Under the pieces are notes generated by a model. It ran no database searches. It had not been told where the DNA came from and saw nothing but the letters and a program-made list of their open reading frames with translations. This document shows, one piece after another, positions 44,381-55,661 of a DNA stretch of 64,000 nucleotides; within the stretch, counting starts at the first letter, position 1, and the number at the start of each line of letters is the position of its first letter. This DNA is from Jaminaea rosea (taxonomy: Eukaryota; Basidiomycota; Exobasidiomycetes; Microstromatales): the NCBI RefSeq assembly GCF_003144245.1, contig NW_020289983.1, positions 310,001-374,000 of the forward strand. The letters are read 5' to 3'. A program made the position numbers and the translations under genes.

Positions 44381-45352
44381 AATGATACCAGTAGAGTAGA
44401 GTGACGATGAGGCGAGTTCCAGGCGATTGCGGTACAGTTGATCAAGGCGGCGGCGACCGTTGGCGCAAGTGACGTTGTGTTGCCCCTCAATCAAGGTGAG
44501 GCAGTAGGAAGGGTGTTTGGAATCTGGAGGAGACGTCTGCACGTTCGAACTTCAACCCCCACTCCATCTTATAGAAACGCAGCGTCGTCCATATCTCCTC
44601 CTAGCTGTGCTAACGCGATGCCCGGCTGAACACCTCTGACTAGCAATATCACTCGCTATCGCAGAAAGACATCTGTGTCTTTCTGTGTGGTCTCGCGATT
44701 GAGATGCGCCCAGCCGGCAGCGCGTGGCCTTCCCGTGCGTGATGGAGGCGCCGATCGGGCATTGATCCCCGCGCTAATTGACGCTAGTCCAGCCAGCTGG
44801 GATCCAAGCGCTCCAATTTGGCACAGCCGGAGACTACCTCCAAGGGGGGGTCATTCGGAACACTATGCTGGTGAGAAAGGGTATCTTCAGTGTGGGGAAG
44901 TACCGTCCCGTGTCTTCCCGATCATGGCAATCAGCACCACACTGCGGAAGACACGGCTGAGGAGAGTCCATCTCCTCAGATCGCGCCATTCCTCGCCCGA
45001 CGTCATCGCAACGAGCTTTCCCATGCTACTCCAAGGCTAGAACAGCCGGCTGGTCACGACGACAGAGAGCCCAGATCCTCAGTCTGGCCATGGCGCGGCG
45101 TTATCATCCTCGACGTCACCAGATCGGGCTGTGCCAAGAGTCGCTGCATGAGCGTCTTAAGGGCCGAGGCATACTGCGAATCAATTCCATTGCCGGCAAA
45201 TATAGCGTAGCGTAGCGCAGACGAAGTTGAGGGTGGGGCGCAACACTCCGCCCGGCAAAGGGTCACGAGGACGATGGACTCGAGCTTGCTTGCGAGCCAC
45301 GATATCGCTCGCTCGCTCGCTTCCCCGCTCATGTCCTGCCTTTGTCTTCCCT
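44381..45352. promoter_or_regulatory. 972-base gap between copy B and the V-ATPase a subunit gene
   Basis: This gap holds the copy B promoter, including the shared 15-mer at 44752-44766, and the 3' end of the V-ATPase gene. Short frames on the plus strand near 44.7-45.2 kb lack recognisable sequence. I see no third paralogue: no NRR...DPCC or CRRTR coding pattern appears in any frame provided. Confidence 0.4.
44752..44766. promoter_or_regulatory. Shared 15-mer CGATCGGGCATTGAT upstream of copy B
   Basis: This is identical to 43473-43487. See that entry for spacing. Conservation in sequence that is otherwise diverged suggests either function or recent shared ancestry. Confidence 0.55.
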
Positions 45353-48055
45353 CTACTCCTGCTCGAAGCTCAAAGGCTCAAACCTCGTGCCTCCGCCAAT
45401 GAAACTCTTGCCCATGTACTCGACCCACTGCAACCTCACAGCGTGCAGCGTAGCACTGAGAGCCTCCATACCACAGAGAATACTGATCGTGCCGGCAAAC
45501 CAGACGGCGAAGCCTGCTACCGTGGCGAGGGCTCCGGTGATGCCCGTCATCCCAAAGACGTTCTGGATCGTCATGGTCCAGAGGACTTCGGAGAGCTGGG
45601 CGTGGGCAAGGGAAAGGGCCCAGAGACGCAGGTAGGAGGCCGTGTTCGAGATGGCGCCAAGGCAGAATTCTGTGCGAGGAAAGGCAAAGAAGGAGGTCAG
45701 CTTGAACTTGCGCGAGTGTGCGCCTCGCAGCGAGCGTACCGATGGTGTGGATGATCTGATGGATGACCACCTCTCCGAACTCCTCGCCATGCTCCTCACC
45801 ACCCTCACCACCGCTGCCGTGCCCTTCAACACGCTCTCCCGCGCCGTTGATAAGCTGCTCCTCTTCGTCCTCATCGGTGGCCGTCAGATGGCTGTACCCC
45901 TGCCCGGCGGTGCGCTGCTTCTCCTTCCAGATCAAGTAGGGCTTAGCGGCCAGCATCCACGGCACACAGATGAACGCCAGACCAAGCAGTACAGTCTGCA
46001 CGAATGCTTGACCCGAGTAAAGCTCCTTCTCCGGCTCGACCTGGCCAGGCTTGAGGAACATGTAGATGAGCGCGTTGAGAAGGGAGGGCGGGTTGTTCCT
46101 GAAGAGGTTGCCCGTGGCATCCGTCTCGTACCAGTCGACGGACCATTTGTAGATGATCATGAAGACGAGGTAGCCAAAGAGGCAGTGCAGGAACAAGATC
46201 TGGGGAAGGAACTCTGTAATGATGGATGACGGGCGACCAAAGTGGATGAAGTTGGGGACTTGCGTGCAGATGGAGAGGGACATGTGCAGCACACCGAGGA
46301 CGACGGACATCTTCATCTTGATACTGTTCGTGAATACCAAGTTGTTGTCCGCGCCATGCCATGTAGGGTCGAGACCCATCAAGTAGACATTGCCATTGGG
46401 CTGGGCCTCCACCGTGCCAGTGGCGTTGGCGGGCCAGTCGAAGCCCGTCTTAAAGAGGTTGAGCGACTTGGAGAAGATGTCGTTGTAGATGAATCCAGTG
46501 TAGACGGAGAAGGCGCCCATGAGCAAGATCATGTATCGACCGTAGAAGAACATGTCGAAGATCTCGCCTCCATCGAGCTTGGACAGGCGTCGTTCGTACA
46601 CTACCATGGCGAGAGCTGTGAGGGTCATGATGAGACCGTGGCCTATGTCGCCGAACATGACGGCGAAGAGAAAGGGGAAGTTGATGACTGCCGTGAGACC
46701 TGGGTTGACCTCCCCATACGCAGCGATACCGTAGGCGTCGACGATGGACTGGAAGCCGGCGGTGAACTTGTTGGTGAGCTGGTAGGTCGGAGGAGTCTGC
46801 TTGGTCTTGAGCTCCTGCAGGACGGGAGGCACATTGGTGCCCGCATTCTCCGCTGCTCGCTGCAGAGCCAGCTGGATGGACTGAAGTGCAAAGGTTGGGC
46901 ACCAGCCCTCTGCAATGAGCGTCTTGCGTCGCGAGTCGAAGAGGAAGTTGTTCATCGTGGCGTAGACAAGCTTCTCCTTGCGCACCACATCTGCCCAAGC
47001 GCTCAGCGTCTCTGCAATCTTGACCAACTCGGTGCGGCGAGTAGCCGACGTGGTAAAGAGGACATTGTTCAGGTCCTCGATGCGCGAGTGGACGTCACGG
47101 AGCGCAGCCTCGCGCTTGTCCGATGACGAGTCGATGGGATACAAAGTACCACTCATGGACTCGGCAATCTTGCGAATCTTGTTGAGGAGCTCCTGCCCAT
47201 GGGCAAAAATGATGAAAACGTTCTTGCGGACAGGCTCCTCCTTGCCAGGCTCGTCAAAGGTCTCGTCGATCTCGGCATAGTTCATGTAGAGGTTGCCCCT
47301 GAGCACGCGCCAAAGGATGCGCTCGAAAGTGGGCATGCGGCTGCGCTCGATTGTTCCTGCGACGAACTCAAGGTCGAAGGCAGGACCTCCAAAGCCACTG
47401 TCATTGTCGCCGCGACCGCCACCGGTCTCCATGTCATCGAGAAGGGGCGCATGGTCGTCATCGGTGCTGGTGCGGATGTGCTCATGCCTGCCATCTGCTT
47501 GGTTGAAGAAGACGGCCGTCTCACGAAGGACGTGACGAGCCTCTTGAAGCTCGAGCAAACGTCGCTGCAGCGTCTCGTAGCTGCCGTTCATCTGACCGAT
47601 GCGATCCTCGTGCTCGCGCAGCTTTGTGCTGAGCTCGTCCATCTGGAGAGGGCCACGTCGACCGCCAGTGGAGAAGTTGAGGAAGGGAAGGGCCGATTCG
47701 AGAGGGCGGACGGGCACCTTCTCATGCTCCATCTGCGATTGGAGGAAACGCACACGGCGGTCCATCTCGTCGAGGCGACGGATGTCAGAGACGAAGGTGC
47801 GCTGGAAGGGGGTCACATCTGGGTTGAGCTGTGCAGAGGAAGGGGCCATTGATGTCAGTGGCCAAAGCATCTTGTTGATCTCGCTGCGCTGGCACTCACA
47901 TCCTTGAACATGACGTTTCCCAACTGCGCAAGTTCAGTGACGGCCGCATGAGCAGACTCGGTAGGCATGTAGATCTGAACGAGGGACATCTGCGCCGAGC
48001 GGTAGAGGGACTCTTGGTTGCCCACACGAGGGACATGGTCCCCGCGACCGTTCAT
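45353..48055 (-). CDS. VPH1: V-type H+-ATPase subunit a (Vo sector)
   Basis: Exons (minus) 48055-47900, 47828-45740 and 45669-45353 give 853 residues, close to yeast Vph1 (840). Introns are 71 and 70 bases, the second with donor GTACGC. The N-terminal cytosolic half starts with [15 protein letters not shown]. The C-terminal half has about eight membrane segments, including [23 protein letters not shown] and the proton-path motif [19 protein letters not shown], whose Arg763 is the counterpart of the essential yeast Arg735. The protein couples rotation of the proteolipid ring to proton transfer in vacuole or Golgi membranes. The acidic loop before the last exon is longer than in yeast. Only one isoform gene is in this window, so Vph1 versus Stv1 identity is not resolved. 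Confidence 0.96.
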
Positions 48056-48313
48056 GATGGGCAGCGCAGGTGGTTTGTGATGGTGAGGAATGCAGCTCGT
48101 TGTGATTGGCTGAGCGGCCTTGTGGCCCCTGGCTCACAGACCAGAGACCTGCCTCCCGTTGGCGGGGCGGACGGCTCCGACTCGCGTGGCAGACTTGGCG
48201 TGTGGAGTCGAGTCGAGTCGAGTTGAGGGCGGACAGAGATCCAGAGGGCTGCGAGAACAAGGCTCGCTCAGTTCCATCCAACAGGAGGTCTTGCTCACCA
48301 CCATACAATTATC

Positions 48314-49819
48314 ATGGCAGATCGACAAGCGAGCGGCAGCTCATCAGGACCGCCGCCATCCGCAGCGAGTGGCTCAGCTCCCTCCTCTGCCGCTTCAAAC
48401 GTGCACTTCGACCAGACGACCGGCAAATGGCAATACGAGGACCTCTCCACGGGCATAGAGTACGAATACGACGACCAAACCTCAACTTGGCGCCGCATCA
48501 TCGACGAAGACGAGCTCAAGCAGCAGCAAGATGCCTACGCAGTCTCGGGCGTAGATGAAGAGCAGCCTGCCGCTCCTGTGGAGAGGAGGATGAACAAGAA
48601 GAAGCGCAAGGCTGAGCAGGAGGGAACTACAGATCCCAACTCTCTGAGTGGGGAGCCGACAAGCAGTACGCTGCCTGTCAACGAAGCCGGAGTCGTGAGA
48701 GAGCAGAAGATTGCCAGAGGCAACGGCAAGGCGGGCTCTCCATCAGGCTCAGGTGCCGCGTCAGGCGGAGCGTCCTCTCGCCCGCGCATCAACTCCTCCC
48801 TCTTCATCTCCTCGCTCCCCCTGGATGCAACCGCAGAGGAAATTGCCTCCGTCTTCTCACGCTACGGCATCATCTCAGAAGACGACGCGGGCAATCCGAG
48901 AATCAAGCTGTACACCGACCCGGCATCAGGGGACATGTTCAAGGGCGAGGCGCTGGTCACTTTCTTCAAGCCAGAGAGCTGCGAGCTGGCCATTCAGCTG
49001 TTGGATGGTACGTGCTTGCGGGCGGCAGAGGGGCAGAGCAAGCCTTTGATGAAGGTAGAGATGGCGGACTGGTCCAAGGCGAGTGGGGGCCAGCAGAGCA
49101 ACGCGGTGGGTGCTAAGAAGGGGGCTGAGGGGTCGACAGGATCTGCAAAGGAGAAGACAAACGATGCTGCGAGCTCTTCATCCGCTAGCGCAACGGCCTC
49201 GTCATCCGCGGACCCAGGCAAAGCCTCAGCCTCAAGCTCAAACGTCAAGCGCCCACCACCGCGGACCGAGGCCGACAAGAAGCGTGCAGCCAAACGCTAC
49301 GCCCGAATGGCCGACAAGCTCTCGGGCTGGGACTCCGCCAGCGACGACGAGGAATCGGCCTCGCTCCGCTCTTCAGGGATTCGCGCGGGATACGCCCACC
49401 CAACATCCCGCCTCGTCATCCTCAAGCGCATCTTTACCCTCTCTGAGCTCGAGGAGGATCCGTCCCTCCTTCTCGACCTCAAGGGCGACGTCCGCGAGGA
49501 GTGCGAGGCTATCGGCGCAGTGACTAGCGTGACGTTGTATGACGAGGAGCCGGAGGGGGTTGTTACTGTGAAGTTTAAGAGGGTCGAGGACGCGAGGGAG
49601 TGTGTCAAGAGGATGGACGGGCGATTCTTTGCACAGAGGAGGTTGGAGGCATTTTTGGCCGAAGGGAACAAGGTGCGATTCAGGAGGAGTGGCAGAGGGG
49701 GAGCGAGTGATGCGGAGGATGACGACGAGGTGGAGGATGGGGAGGGCAAGGGGAAAGATGACGAAGGGAAGAGGAGAGACGGATTTGGGGATTGGTTGGA
49801 AGCTGGTGGTGACGATTAA
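48314..49819 (+). CDS. Tat-SF1 / Cus2-like U2 snRNP splicing factor
   Basis: This is an intron-free frame of 501 residues. The N-terminus contains an OCRE-like aromatic patch (NVHFDQTTGKWQYEDLSTGIEY). RRM1 is at about residues 160-260 (SSLFISSLPLD; GEALVTFFKPES). After an Ala/Ser-rich linker comes a UHM-like RRM2 at about 352-455 (RLVILKRIFTLSELEEDP; EGVVTVKFKRVEDARECVKRMDGRFFAQRRLEA). That order and the FAQRRLEA ending are diagnostic for Tat-SF1/Cus2. In yeast Cus2 binds SF3b1 and U2 snRNA structure and is displaced by Prp5 before prespliceosome formation. The acidic tail is Asp/Glu/Gly/Lys-rich. It is divergent from the V-ATPase gene (258 bases) and convergent with YJU2 (63 bases). Confidence 0.92.
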   Translation: MADRQASGSSSGPPPSAASGSAPSSAASNVHFDQTTGKWQYEDLSTGIEYEYDDQTSTWRRIIDEDELKQQQDAYAVSGVDEEQPAAPVERRMNKKKRKAEQEGTTDPNSLSGEPTSSTLPVNEAGVVREQKIARGNGKAGSPSGSGAASGGASSRPRINSSLFISSLPLDATAEEIASVFSRYGIISEDDAGNPRIKLYTDPASGDMFKGEALVTFFKPESCELAIQLLDGTCLRAAEGQSKPLMKVEMADWSKASGGQQSNAVGAKKGAEGSTGSAKEKTNDAASSSSASATASSSADPGKASASSSNVKRPPPRTEADKKRAAKRYARMADKLSGWDSASDDEESASLRSSGIRAGYAHPTSRLVILKRIFTLSELEEDPSLLLDLKGDVREECEAIGAVTSVTLYDEEPEGVVTVKFKRVEDARECVKRMDGRFFAQRRLEAFLAEGNKVRFRRSGRGGASDAEDDDEVEDGEGKGKDDEGKRRDGFGDWLEAGGDD

Positions 49820-49882
49820 GCGATTAAGCGATTGGATATAGTATGAGTACAACAAGCTAGAAATGGGTCGTTCGTGGCGGCT

Positions 49883-51001
49883 CTACGCCACCTTCTTCCT
49901 GACAATACCAAGCGCATTGCCCTTCTTTGCCTTCTTCTTTGCCGGCATGGGCAAGGGCGGTGGTGATGCTGCTGATGCGCTCGTAGAGCCGAGGAGCGTC
50001 TTGGCTCGCTCGCTGAGCAGGCTGGTGACTTCTGGCTCTGTGTCGTCGTCACCGGTGTCGGCGAGGGCGCGCTTAACAACTACGCCTGCTTTACCGCTGC
50101 CATTGCCGTTGCTGGTATTAGCCGCGGGTGGAAGAGGGGAGGCGCTGCTTGAGGGACCAGTGGCTGAGCTCTGGTCGTCATCATCGTCTGCAGCCGCTCC
50201 CCCACCCCTCAACGCGGCTTCCAACTCCCTCTCCTCCTCCTCCCCACCCAGATCCTCTGCCCTGCTGAAGTACTTGCGGACAAGCAACTCATCCTCTTCC
50301 TCAGCCCTGCGCCTCTCCTCCTCTTCAGGATCCAATCTGCGCCTCTCCTCATCCCTCGCGGCGCGCTTCTGCGTCAGCCTGTCCATGATGTCTCCTGCAT
50401 CCACACGGTCCATCTTGGCGTTGCGTGATCGAATGTCTCGCAGGTTGTCCTCCATCTCCATCTCACGCTTCGACTCGCGCTGTCTTGCCTCAAGCAGAGC
50501 CATCGGGTCGGCTCCCTCTTCGACCATCTTGGCTGCCGCATCCTCGCGACTCTTACCCTGCGCTTCAAGCTCGCGGAGGCGCTCCTCTTCTGCAAAATGG
50601 GCGAGCGGATCGTCATCATCGTCGTCGTAAGCTTGCCCATCCGCTTCGTCTTGCTCCTTGCCCTCCTTCCAAGGCTCGTAGTTGCGACTCGCTCCATGCT
50701 CAGCGACATAATCCGTATTTCTCGGGTCAGTCTTGAAAGTGATCTCAGCACTGCAGCGCGTGCACTTGATGTAGAAGCGGAAGATGCGGATGCCATAGTA
50801 GTCTTGGCCTTGAACCGTCTCTTTGCGAGCGTTGAACTTGCGTCCTTTGTAGATGTATTCGCCACAGGAGTTGCAGCGCATGCTGAAGGGAGCCATCAAG
50901 CGGACGACGATTTGACCACCTTGCGGGCGCTTGACGCGCTTGATCTTCGAGGGATCGAAGTCCGGCGGGTAGTACTTGGAGAGGACTTTACGCTCTGCCA
51001 T
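49883..51001 (-). CDS. YJU2: Splicing factor YJU2 (CWC16 / CCDC94)
   Basis: This is an intron-free frame of 372 residues. The N-terminus [17 protein letters not shown] is diagnostic. A zinc site follows with [21 protein letters not shown] and [18 protein letters not shown], i.e. two CxxC pairs about 36 residues apart. The middle is an acidic, then charged coiled-coil region (about 130-260). The tail ends in a Lys-rich [16 protein letters not shown] segment typical of the family. Yju2 binds the Prp19-associated spliceosome and, with Cwc25, docks the branch helix for the first step. It is divergent from the COPI zeta gene, 223 bases apart. Confidence 0.96.
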   Translation of the reverse strand: MAERKVLSKYYPPDFDPSKIKRVKRPQGGQIVVRLMAPFSMRCNSCGEYIYKGRKFNARKETVQGQDYYGIRIFRFYIKCTRCSAEITFKTDPRNTDYVAEHGASRNYEPWKEGKEQDEADGQAYDDDDDDPLAHFAEEERLRELEAQGKSREDAAAKMVEEGADPMALLEARQRESKREMEMEDNLRDIRSRNAKMDRVDAGDIMDRLTQKRAARDEERRRLDPEEEERRRAEEEDELLVRKYFSRAEDLGGEEEERELEAALRGGGAAADDDDDQSSATGPSSSASPLPPAANTSNGNGSGKAGVVVKRALADTGDDDTEPEVTSLLSERAKTLLGSTSASAASPPPLPMPAKKKAKKGNALGIVRKKVA

Positions 51002-51224
51002 GATGGGCGACTAGAGGGGGTGTTGGGAGCCGTGCAGGCGAGGAAGTGGTGTTGAGGAGGCCAAGGTGGGCCAACTGCTGGATGGCCAACTTTGTTCCTG
51101 AGCTCGGACTGAGCGCTTGACGCGCCACGTGGAGATGCGCACCAGCCAGGCCGTGTCGCCTCCAAGGGCCAGTGTCGCAACTCCTTCTCACCGTCGCAAC
51201 CAACACTCTCACCAGCCCCTCGCT

Positions 51225-52066
51225 ATGACCAACCTCACCCTCTACTCGGTCACGGCGCTACTGATTCTCGACTCATCAGGGAGTCGCATTCTTGCCAAGT
51301 ACTACCAGCCTCCAGCAGCAGTAGCAGCAGCAGCGGCGACAGCAGGTGCAGCAACTACAACACCGCATCATAGCGCCGGCAATGCCCCTCGTCAACTCAC
51401 AGCTGCCAACCCCTTCACCACTCTGAAAGAGCAGCGCGCATTCGAAAAGAGCATACTCGAAAAGGTCTCGAAGCGAGGTTCCTCATCTAGCGGTAGCAGC
51501 GGCTCAACGGAGATCCAGCTCTTGGACTCGCACCTCCTCCTCTCGAAGTCGACCCTGGATGTGCATCTCGTCGTGGTCAGCCCGGCAGAGGAGAATGAGC
51601 TGATGGTCTCGTCACTCCTGTCGAGCCTTTGGGAGGCAATTGGGATGCTCCTTGCTGGACAGGGTTTGGAGAAGAGGACATTGCTCGAGAATCTGGACTT
51701 GGTGACGTTGGCGGTTGATGAGGCGGTGGATGATGGGTGAGTGCGGAAGATGCTAGCAGAATTGTTAGCACCTGTCACAGCTGGTCACTGACTCTCTTTC
51801 TCTTCGCCTCGTACTTGTTTTCTCGCTCAGCATCATCCTCGAGACGGACCCTGCGACGATTGCATCTCGCGTCTCGAGACCAAGGCCAGACGCGACGGAG
51901 ATTCAGATTAACGAGCAGAGTGAGTACTCATTTTCCTCTTCAGTCATGGCGTGAGGTCAGCTGCTGACACCGTCGTGCCCTCCTTGCTCCAATCGCTCCC
52001 GCAGCCATCATGAGCGCCTACTCAACGCTCAAGGAGAGGGTAGCACAGAGGATCTTGCAGGGTTGA
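51225..52066 (+). CDS. RET3: COPI coatomer zeta subunit
   Basis: Exons 51225-51736, 51831-51919 and 52005-52066 give 220 residues; introns are 94 and 85 bases. The longin fold begins [85 protein letters not shown] and the ending [16 protein letters not shown] are zeta-COP signatures. The protein partners gamma-COP in coatomer for Golgi-to-ER retrieval. A 35-residue Ala/Thr-rich insertion after the first strand accounts for the extra length over the usual 175-190. Without exons 2 and 3 the C-terminal helix would be lost, which supports the splicing. Confidence 0.95.
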
Positions 52067-52353
52067 GCGAACAAGACTTTGTGAAAAATAATGCCATACA
52101 TCAAGAGACCAAGTGAGCGAGAGTGAGCTCGGCGTCAGACTGTCATCATGCGCGCACAGGAGAGGGAAGATGATCGACACGCAGGCGAGCAGAGCTATCG
52201 GGTCGCGATGATGATGTGATGAAGTGAGCAGCGTGCAAGGCAAGTGTACAGCGGGTCTCCAACGTGTAGTCTGCCGTCGCTGTCGCCATGCTGCGTGGCG
52301 GCCCTCCGCTGCCTCCAACAGTACGAATGTCAAAGATGAACCAATCCCCGCAT

Positions 52354-53564
52354 CTATGAAGCAGCCGCACGCATCTTGGAGCCTGTCAAGGTGTGGGGAA
52401 GGATGGAGTGGGGTCAGCAACCGCGTAAAGGCACACCGTTGCCAGAACTCGTGATACTCACGCTTGCCGGTCTGCGCCTGGAAACCAGTCTTGATGGCCG
52501 AGACGGATCTCTGACTGCCGCAAGCTGAGCACTTCATGAAGTAGATCCTGAAAGCGTTGGCGAGACGGTCAAGGTCAGCTTCTCAACCCCATAGCGCAAT
52601 GCTGCCTCCTCAGAGCGTTCACTCACCTGTTCTCCTTCAACAGTAGCGTATTCGGGCTCTTGCAGGTCTTGCAAGTCACATACTCGACAATGTACCTCCT
52701 CAGTACGTTCTCAATCTGCTTAGGCTGGAATCTTCCCTTGATGATCAACCTCTGCGACCCGTCGATGGACCCCACAGTACCCAGCTCAGCAAAGAGGTAC
52801 TGAATGACGTGGTCCGGCTGGCGATGCATGCGCTTGCAGATGTCGATGACGTTGGCGAATGAGGTCTTCTTTGAGCCGTCACGAGCCACCTGAGGGGGGA
52901 CAATAGTGTACTTCTTCCTGTCCCCGGAGAGGGCAGGGTTCTGCGCACGAAGGACGTTGAAGAAGCGGCCGAGCAGCTCTTGGTAGGTGTAGTCGCGGTC
53001 GGTACCGTGCCATGTCTCTGCCTCTTCCTTGCCACCAGCAGCACCGTCGTCGCCATCATCGGCGGCAAAGACGTCGTCGCCCAGATCACCCTGCGCCGTC
53101 GCATCCTCGCCATCTGCCGGTGTAGCAGCTCCGCCCTCTCCCTCTCCCAGCTCCTTCTCAAACGCCTCCATGTCGAAGGCGGCCTTCTTTGACTTTTTCT
53201 TCTTCTTCTTCATCTCGCCAAAGTCCAAGTCACCTCCAGCGCCATTTGCATCGCCTCCATCCTCTTGCGCAGCATCAGCAGCCGCACCCGCTGCCTCAGG
53301 CTCTGCGTCGGCCGCACCGGTGCTGGGCTCAGCAACATCGTCGAGGTCCATAGGGATGGCTTTCTTGCTCTTCTTCTTCTTCTTGAGGCCGCCGAACATG
53401 TCGTCGCCCCCAGCAGCGGCGTCAGCTGAACCGGCTGCAGCAGCGCTGCTCTCCTCAGCGGGCGCGGCATTGTCTGCGCCGTCGTCGAGGCCGGAAAAGT
53501 CGACTGCCTTCTTCGTCTTCTTCTTTTTGAGCGAAGGGTCGAACATTGGCTCTGAGTCTGCCAT
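52354..53564 (-). CDS. SUI3: Translation initiation factor eIF2 beta
   Basis: Exons (minus) 53564-52627, 52547-52462 and 52382-52354 give 350 residues; both introns are 79 bases. The last exon is only 29 bases and encodes SKMRAAAS after the split Arg of TGKR. Three lysine blocks ([24 protein letters not shown]) in the N-terminal half bind eIF5 and eIF2B epsilon. The C-terminal half has [19 protein letters not shown], then the central alpha/beta domain, then a C2-C2 zinc ribbon: CKTCKS before intron 1 and CSACGS after it. It forms the eIF2 ternary complex and takes part in start-codon choice. Linkers between the lysine blocks are Ala/Gly/Asp-rich. Confidence 0.96.
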
Positions 53565-53898
53565 GGTGATGATGTGGTGTGGTACTGATAACGAGGGAAG
53601 TGGTGGCGGACAAAGTCGTGCGACGGGCACCAAGCGGACGAGGAAGCACCGAGGGCGACTCGAATGCCGCCCGCGCGCAGGGCTGGGAGAGGTGGACGTC
53701 GCGTGGCAAAGCCGAGTCATTAAGCGTACGGTGAGACGCAGAGATGGTCTGGGCTATCGCGATAATCGAGGTTCGTATGCTGAAACGGGCTATGATTACA
53801 AGGAAAAAGGGTAGCTGATACGGAACATGAAGTGATGATGATGAACGAGAAAGCCATGGGACCCAAATACTCTGTGCCTCCTCTGACGGGCAGCTTGA
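53565..53898. promoter_or_regulatory. 334-base gap between primase and eIF2 beta genes (both minus)
   Basis: This is the eIF2 beta promoter and leader at the left, with nothing but the primase 3' flank inside it at the right edge. Short frames across it are not supported. No TATA box is visible. Confidence 0.4.
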
Positions 53899-55386
53899 TC
53901 AGAAGTCAGTCGAAAAGGCCTGCGTCGACCTCTTCCTGGCCGCCGCCTCCTTGTAGATGGCAGCACAGTGCCTATCAAGCAGCTGCACATACTTCTTCAA
54001 GCTCGTCTTCTCCCAATCTCCCTTCACATTCCCGACCTCGCCACCGCTGGCTCCATGCGTCCTCTGCCACTCATTGAGCTCCCTCAACAGCAGCGCAACG
54101 GTGGGGCAGTCGTTCTCCGGATCAAAGTCAGCCACCTCCTTTGGGTCCACTGGCACACAGACTCGGCCCGTAGCTGGATGGACGACAAAGGGGGACTTGA
54201 GCAAGTGATTGAGGTGCTTGGAGACTTCGGCGTCGATGCGGGGATAGGTGTACTGGAGGATGATGTCCTCCATCGCGGGCTTCCAGACGCTGTTGAAGGT
54301 GCGTTCGCCTGACTTGGCGGCTGCTGAGGAGATGTCGGACCATTTGTCCCTGCGAGTAAGAGGAGGTGACGTTGCATGGGTCAGCTCGGCGGACTTCTCA
54401 TACACCCTCGCGCGCGTATCTGCTCACATTGATGACCGCGACGAGCCCTCCCACTTGTTGCGCAGCTTGTTTATGGCGTCGCTCTCAGAGGACGGCAACA
54501 GTTGCAGCAAGATCTCCCACTGCTCCTTTGCCCTGAAGCAGTCCTGATCCCTCAGCACGGTCTCAACAAAGGCGCTCTTGAGGGGTCCATTCTCCCCCTC
54601 TTTCCCGATCGCCCTCCTCAGCGCAGGATGCAGCGTCTTGTTGAAGGACCCAGTCGTGCCTTCAACCTTCTTAGCCTGCTGCGCCCCGCCCTTGACAACC
54701 TCCAACCACCCCACAATCGCCTTTCTCGCATCGTCCTGCAGCTCGCAAGCCTCCTTGTCGGAGATCCACAAGTGGATACCACGTCGCCCCGAGTAGACCC
54801 AAAGGAGATGCTTGAATCCAAAATCTGATCGCAGCCCTTCGTCCAGCACCTGTACCGCAATGGCGATCCAAGCCCAGCAGCGCTTGCAAATTCCCTTTCC
54901 TGAACAGCACGTGCGGATAGCATCGTAATCGGTCATGTCGATATCCACTACAAGCTCGCGTGATACGGGGCGAAAGACCGATTTCTGTAGCATCTTTCTA
55001 TCTTTCGGCTTGGCGGTATACACTGGACCGATCTCAAAACGCGCAGGATTGAGGCGGACGACCTCCTTCTTCCACTCCTCCCAATTGGAGAAGGACTGGT
55101 AGCGGATATACACGTCATTGAGGAGGGTGAAGGCGAATTCGCGATTGGTGAAGTTCTTTGTAGGCTGATGTGGGAGATCTCGGTTGAGCCAGACGTAGAG
55201 GGACTTGAAGGGCAGGAGACGCTTGTAGAAGGCAAGCATGGCCATTGGCTCTGTGCTGTCGTTTCGCTCGATTGCTTTTTCATCTATCTGCTCCATGGCC
55301 ATGTCGAGCGTGTCGTCCCCGTCAAGACCATCGATGTCCATCTGTGGCGGTGGTGGCCGCGCTGGTGGGAGGACTGCTGCTGCCAT
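53899..55386 (-). CDS. PRI1: DNA primase small catalytic subunit
   Basis: Exons (minus) 55386-54428 and 54349-53899 give 469 residues; the intron is 78 bases. The start MAAAVLPP is the last ATG before MDIDGLDG; the longer upstream frame would run into the SEC17 promoter. Conserved features are FYKRLLPF, NREFAFTL, the metal-binding VDIDMTDYD (Asp148, Asp150), the zinc motif CCSGKGICKRCW, SGRRGIHLWISD and, after the intron, PRIDAEVSKHLNHLLKSPFVVHPATGRVCVPVDP. It makes RNA primers within the polymerase alpha-primase complex. The intron falls where the frame would otherwise stop after GSSRSS. Confidence 0.95.
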
Positions 55387-55661
55387 GCTGAGTGGCGGCT
55401 TGAGAGGGGAAATGAGGGGATGCTGCAGAGGAGTGGATGCTGAGGTGTTGCTTGACCTCGAATCTCGAATCGTTGAACGCGACTCGCGTTCCGCGTAGAG
55501 AGGCCGTCGAGGGCGTCGAGGAGCCACAGTCGGAACGGGCTCAGCCAGGGGGCCGAGCGATGGATCGTGGCTTGGACTGGTGCTCCACCACCAACAGTCA
55601 ACCTCCGGCAGCGCACAGCCATCCTCCTTTCTCCCCCACACCACCACTCCTCCCCCACAAT
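55387..55661. promoter_or_regulatory. 275-base bidirectional promoter (PRI1 / SEC17)
   Basis: The start codons of PRI1 (minus) and SEC17 (plus) lie at opposite edges, so both promoters fit into 275 bases. The right end is a CT/CA-rich leader. No TATA box is seen. Confidence 0.4.
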
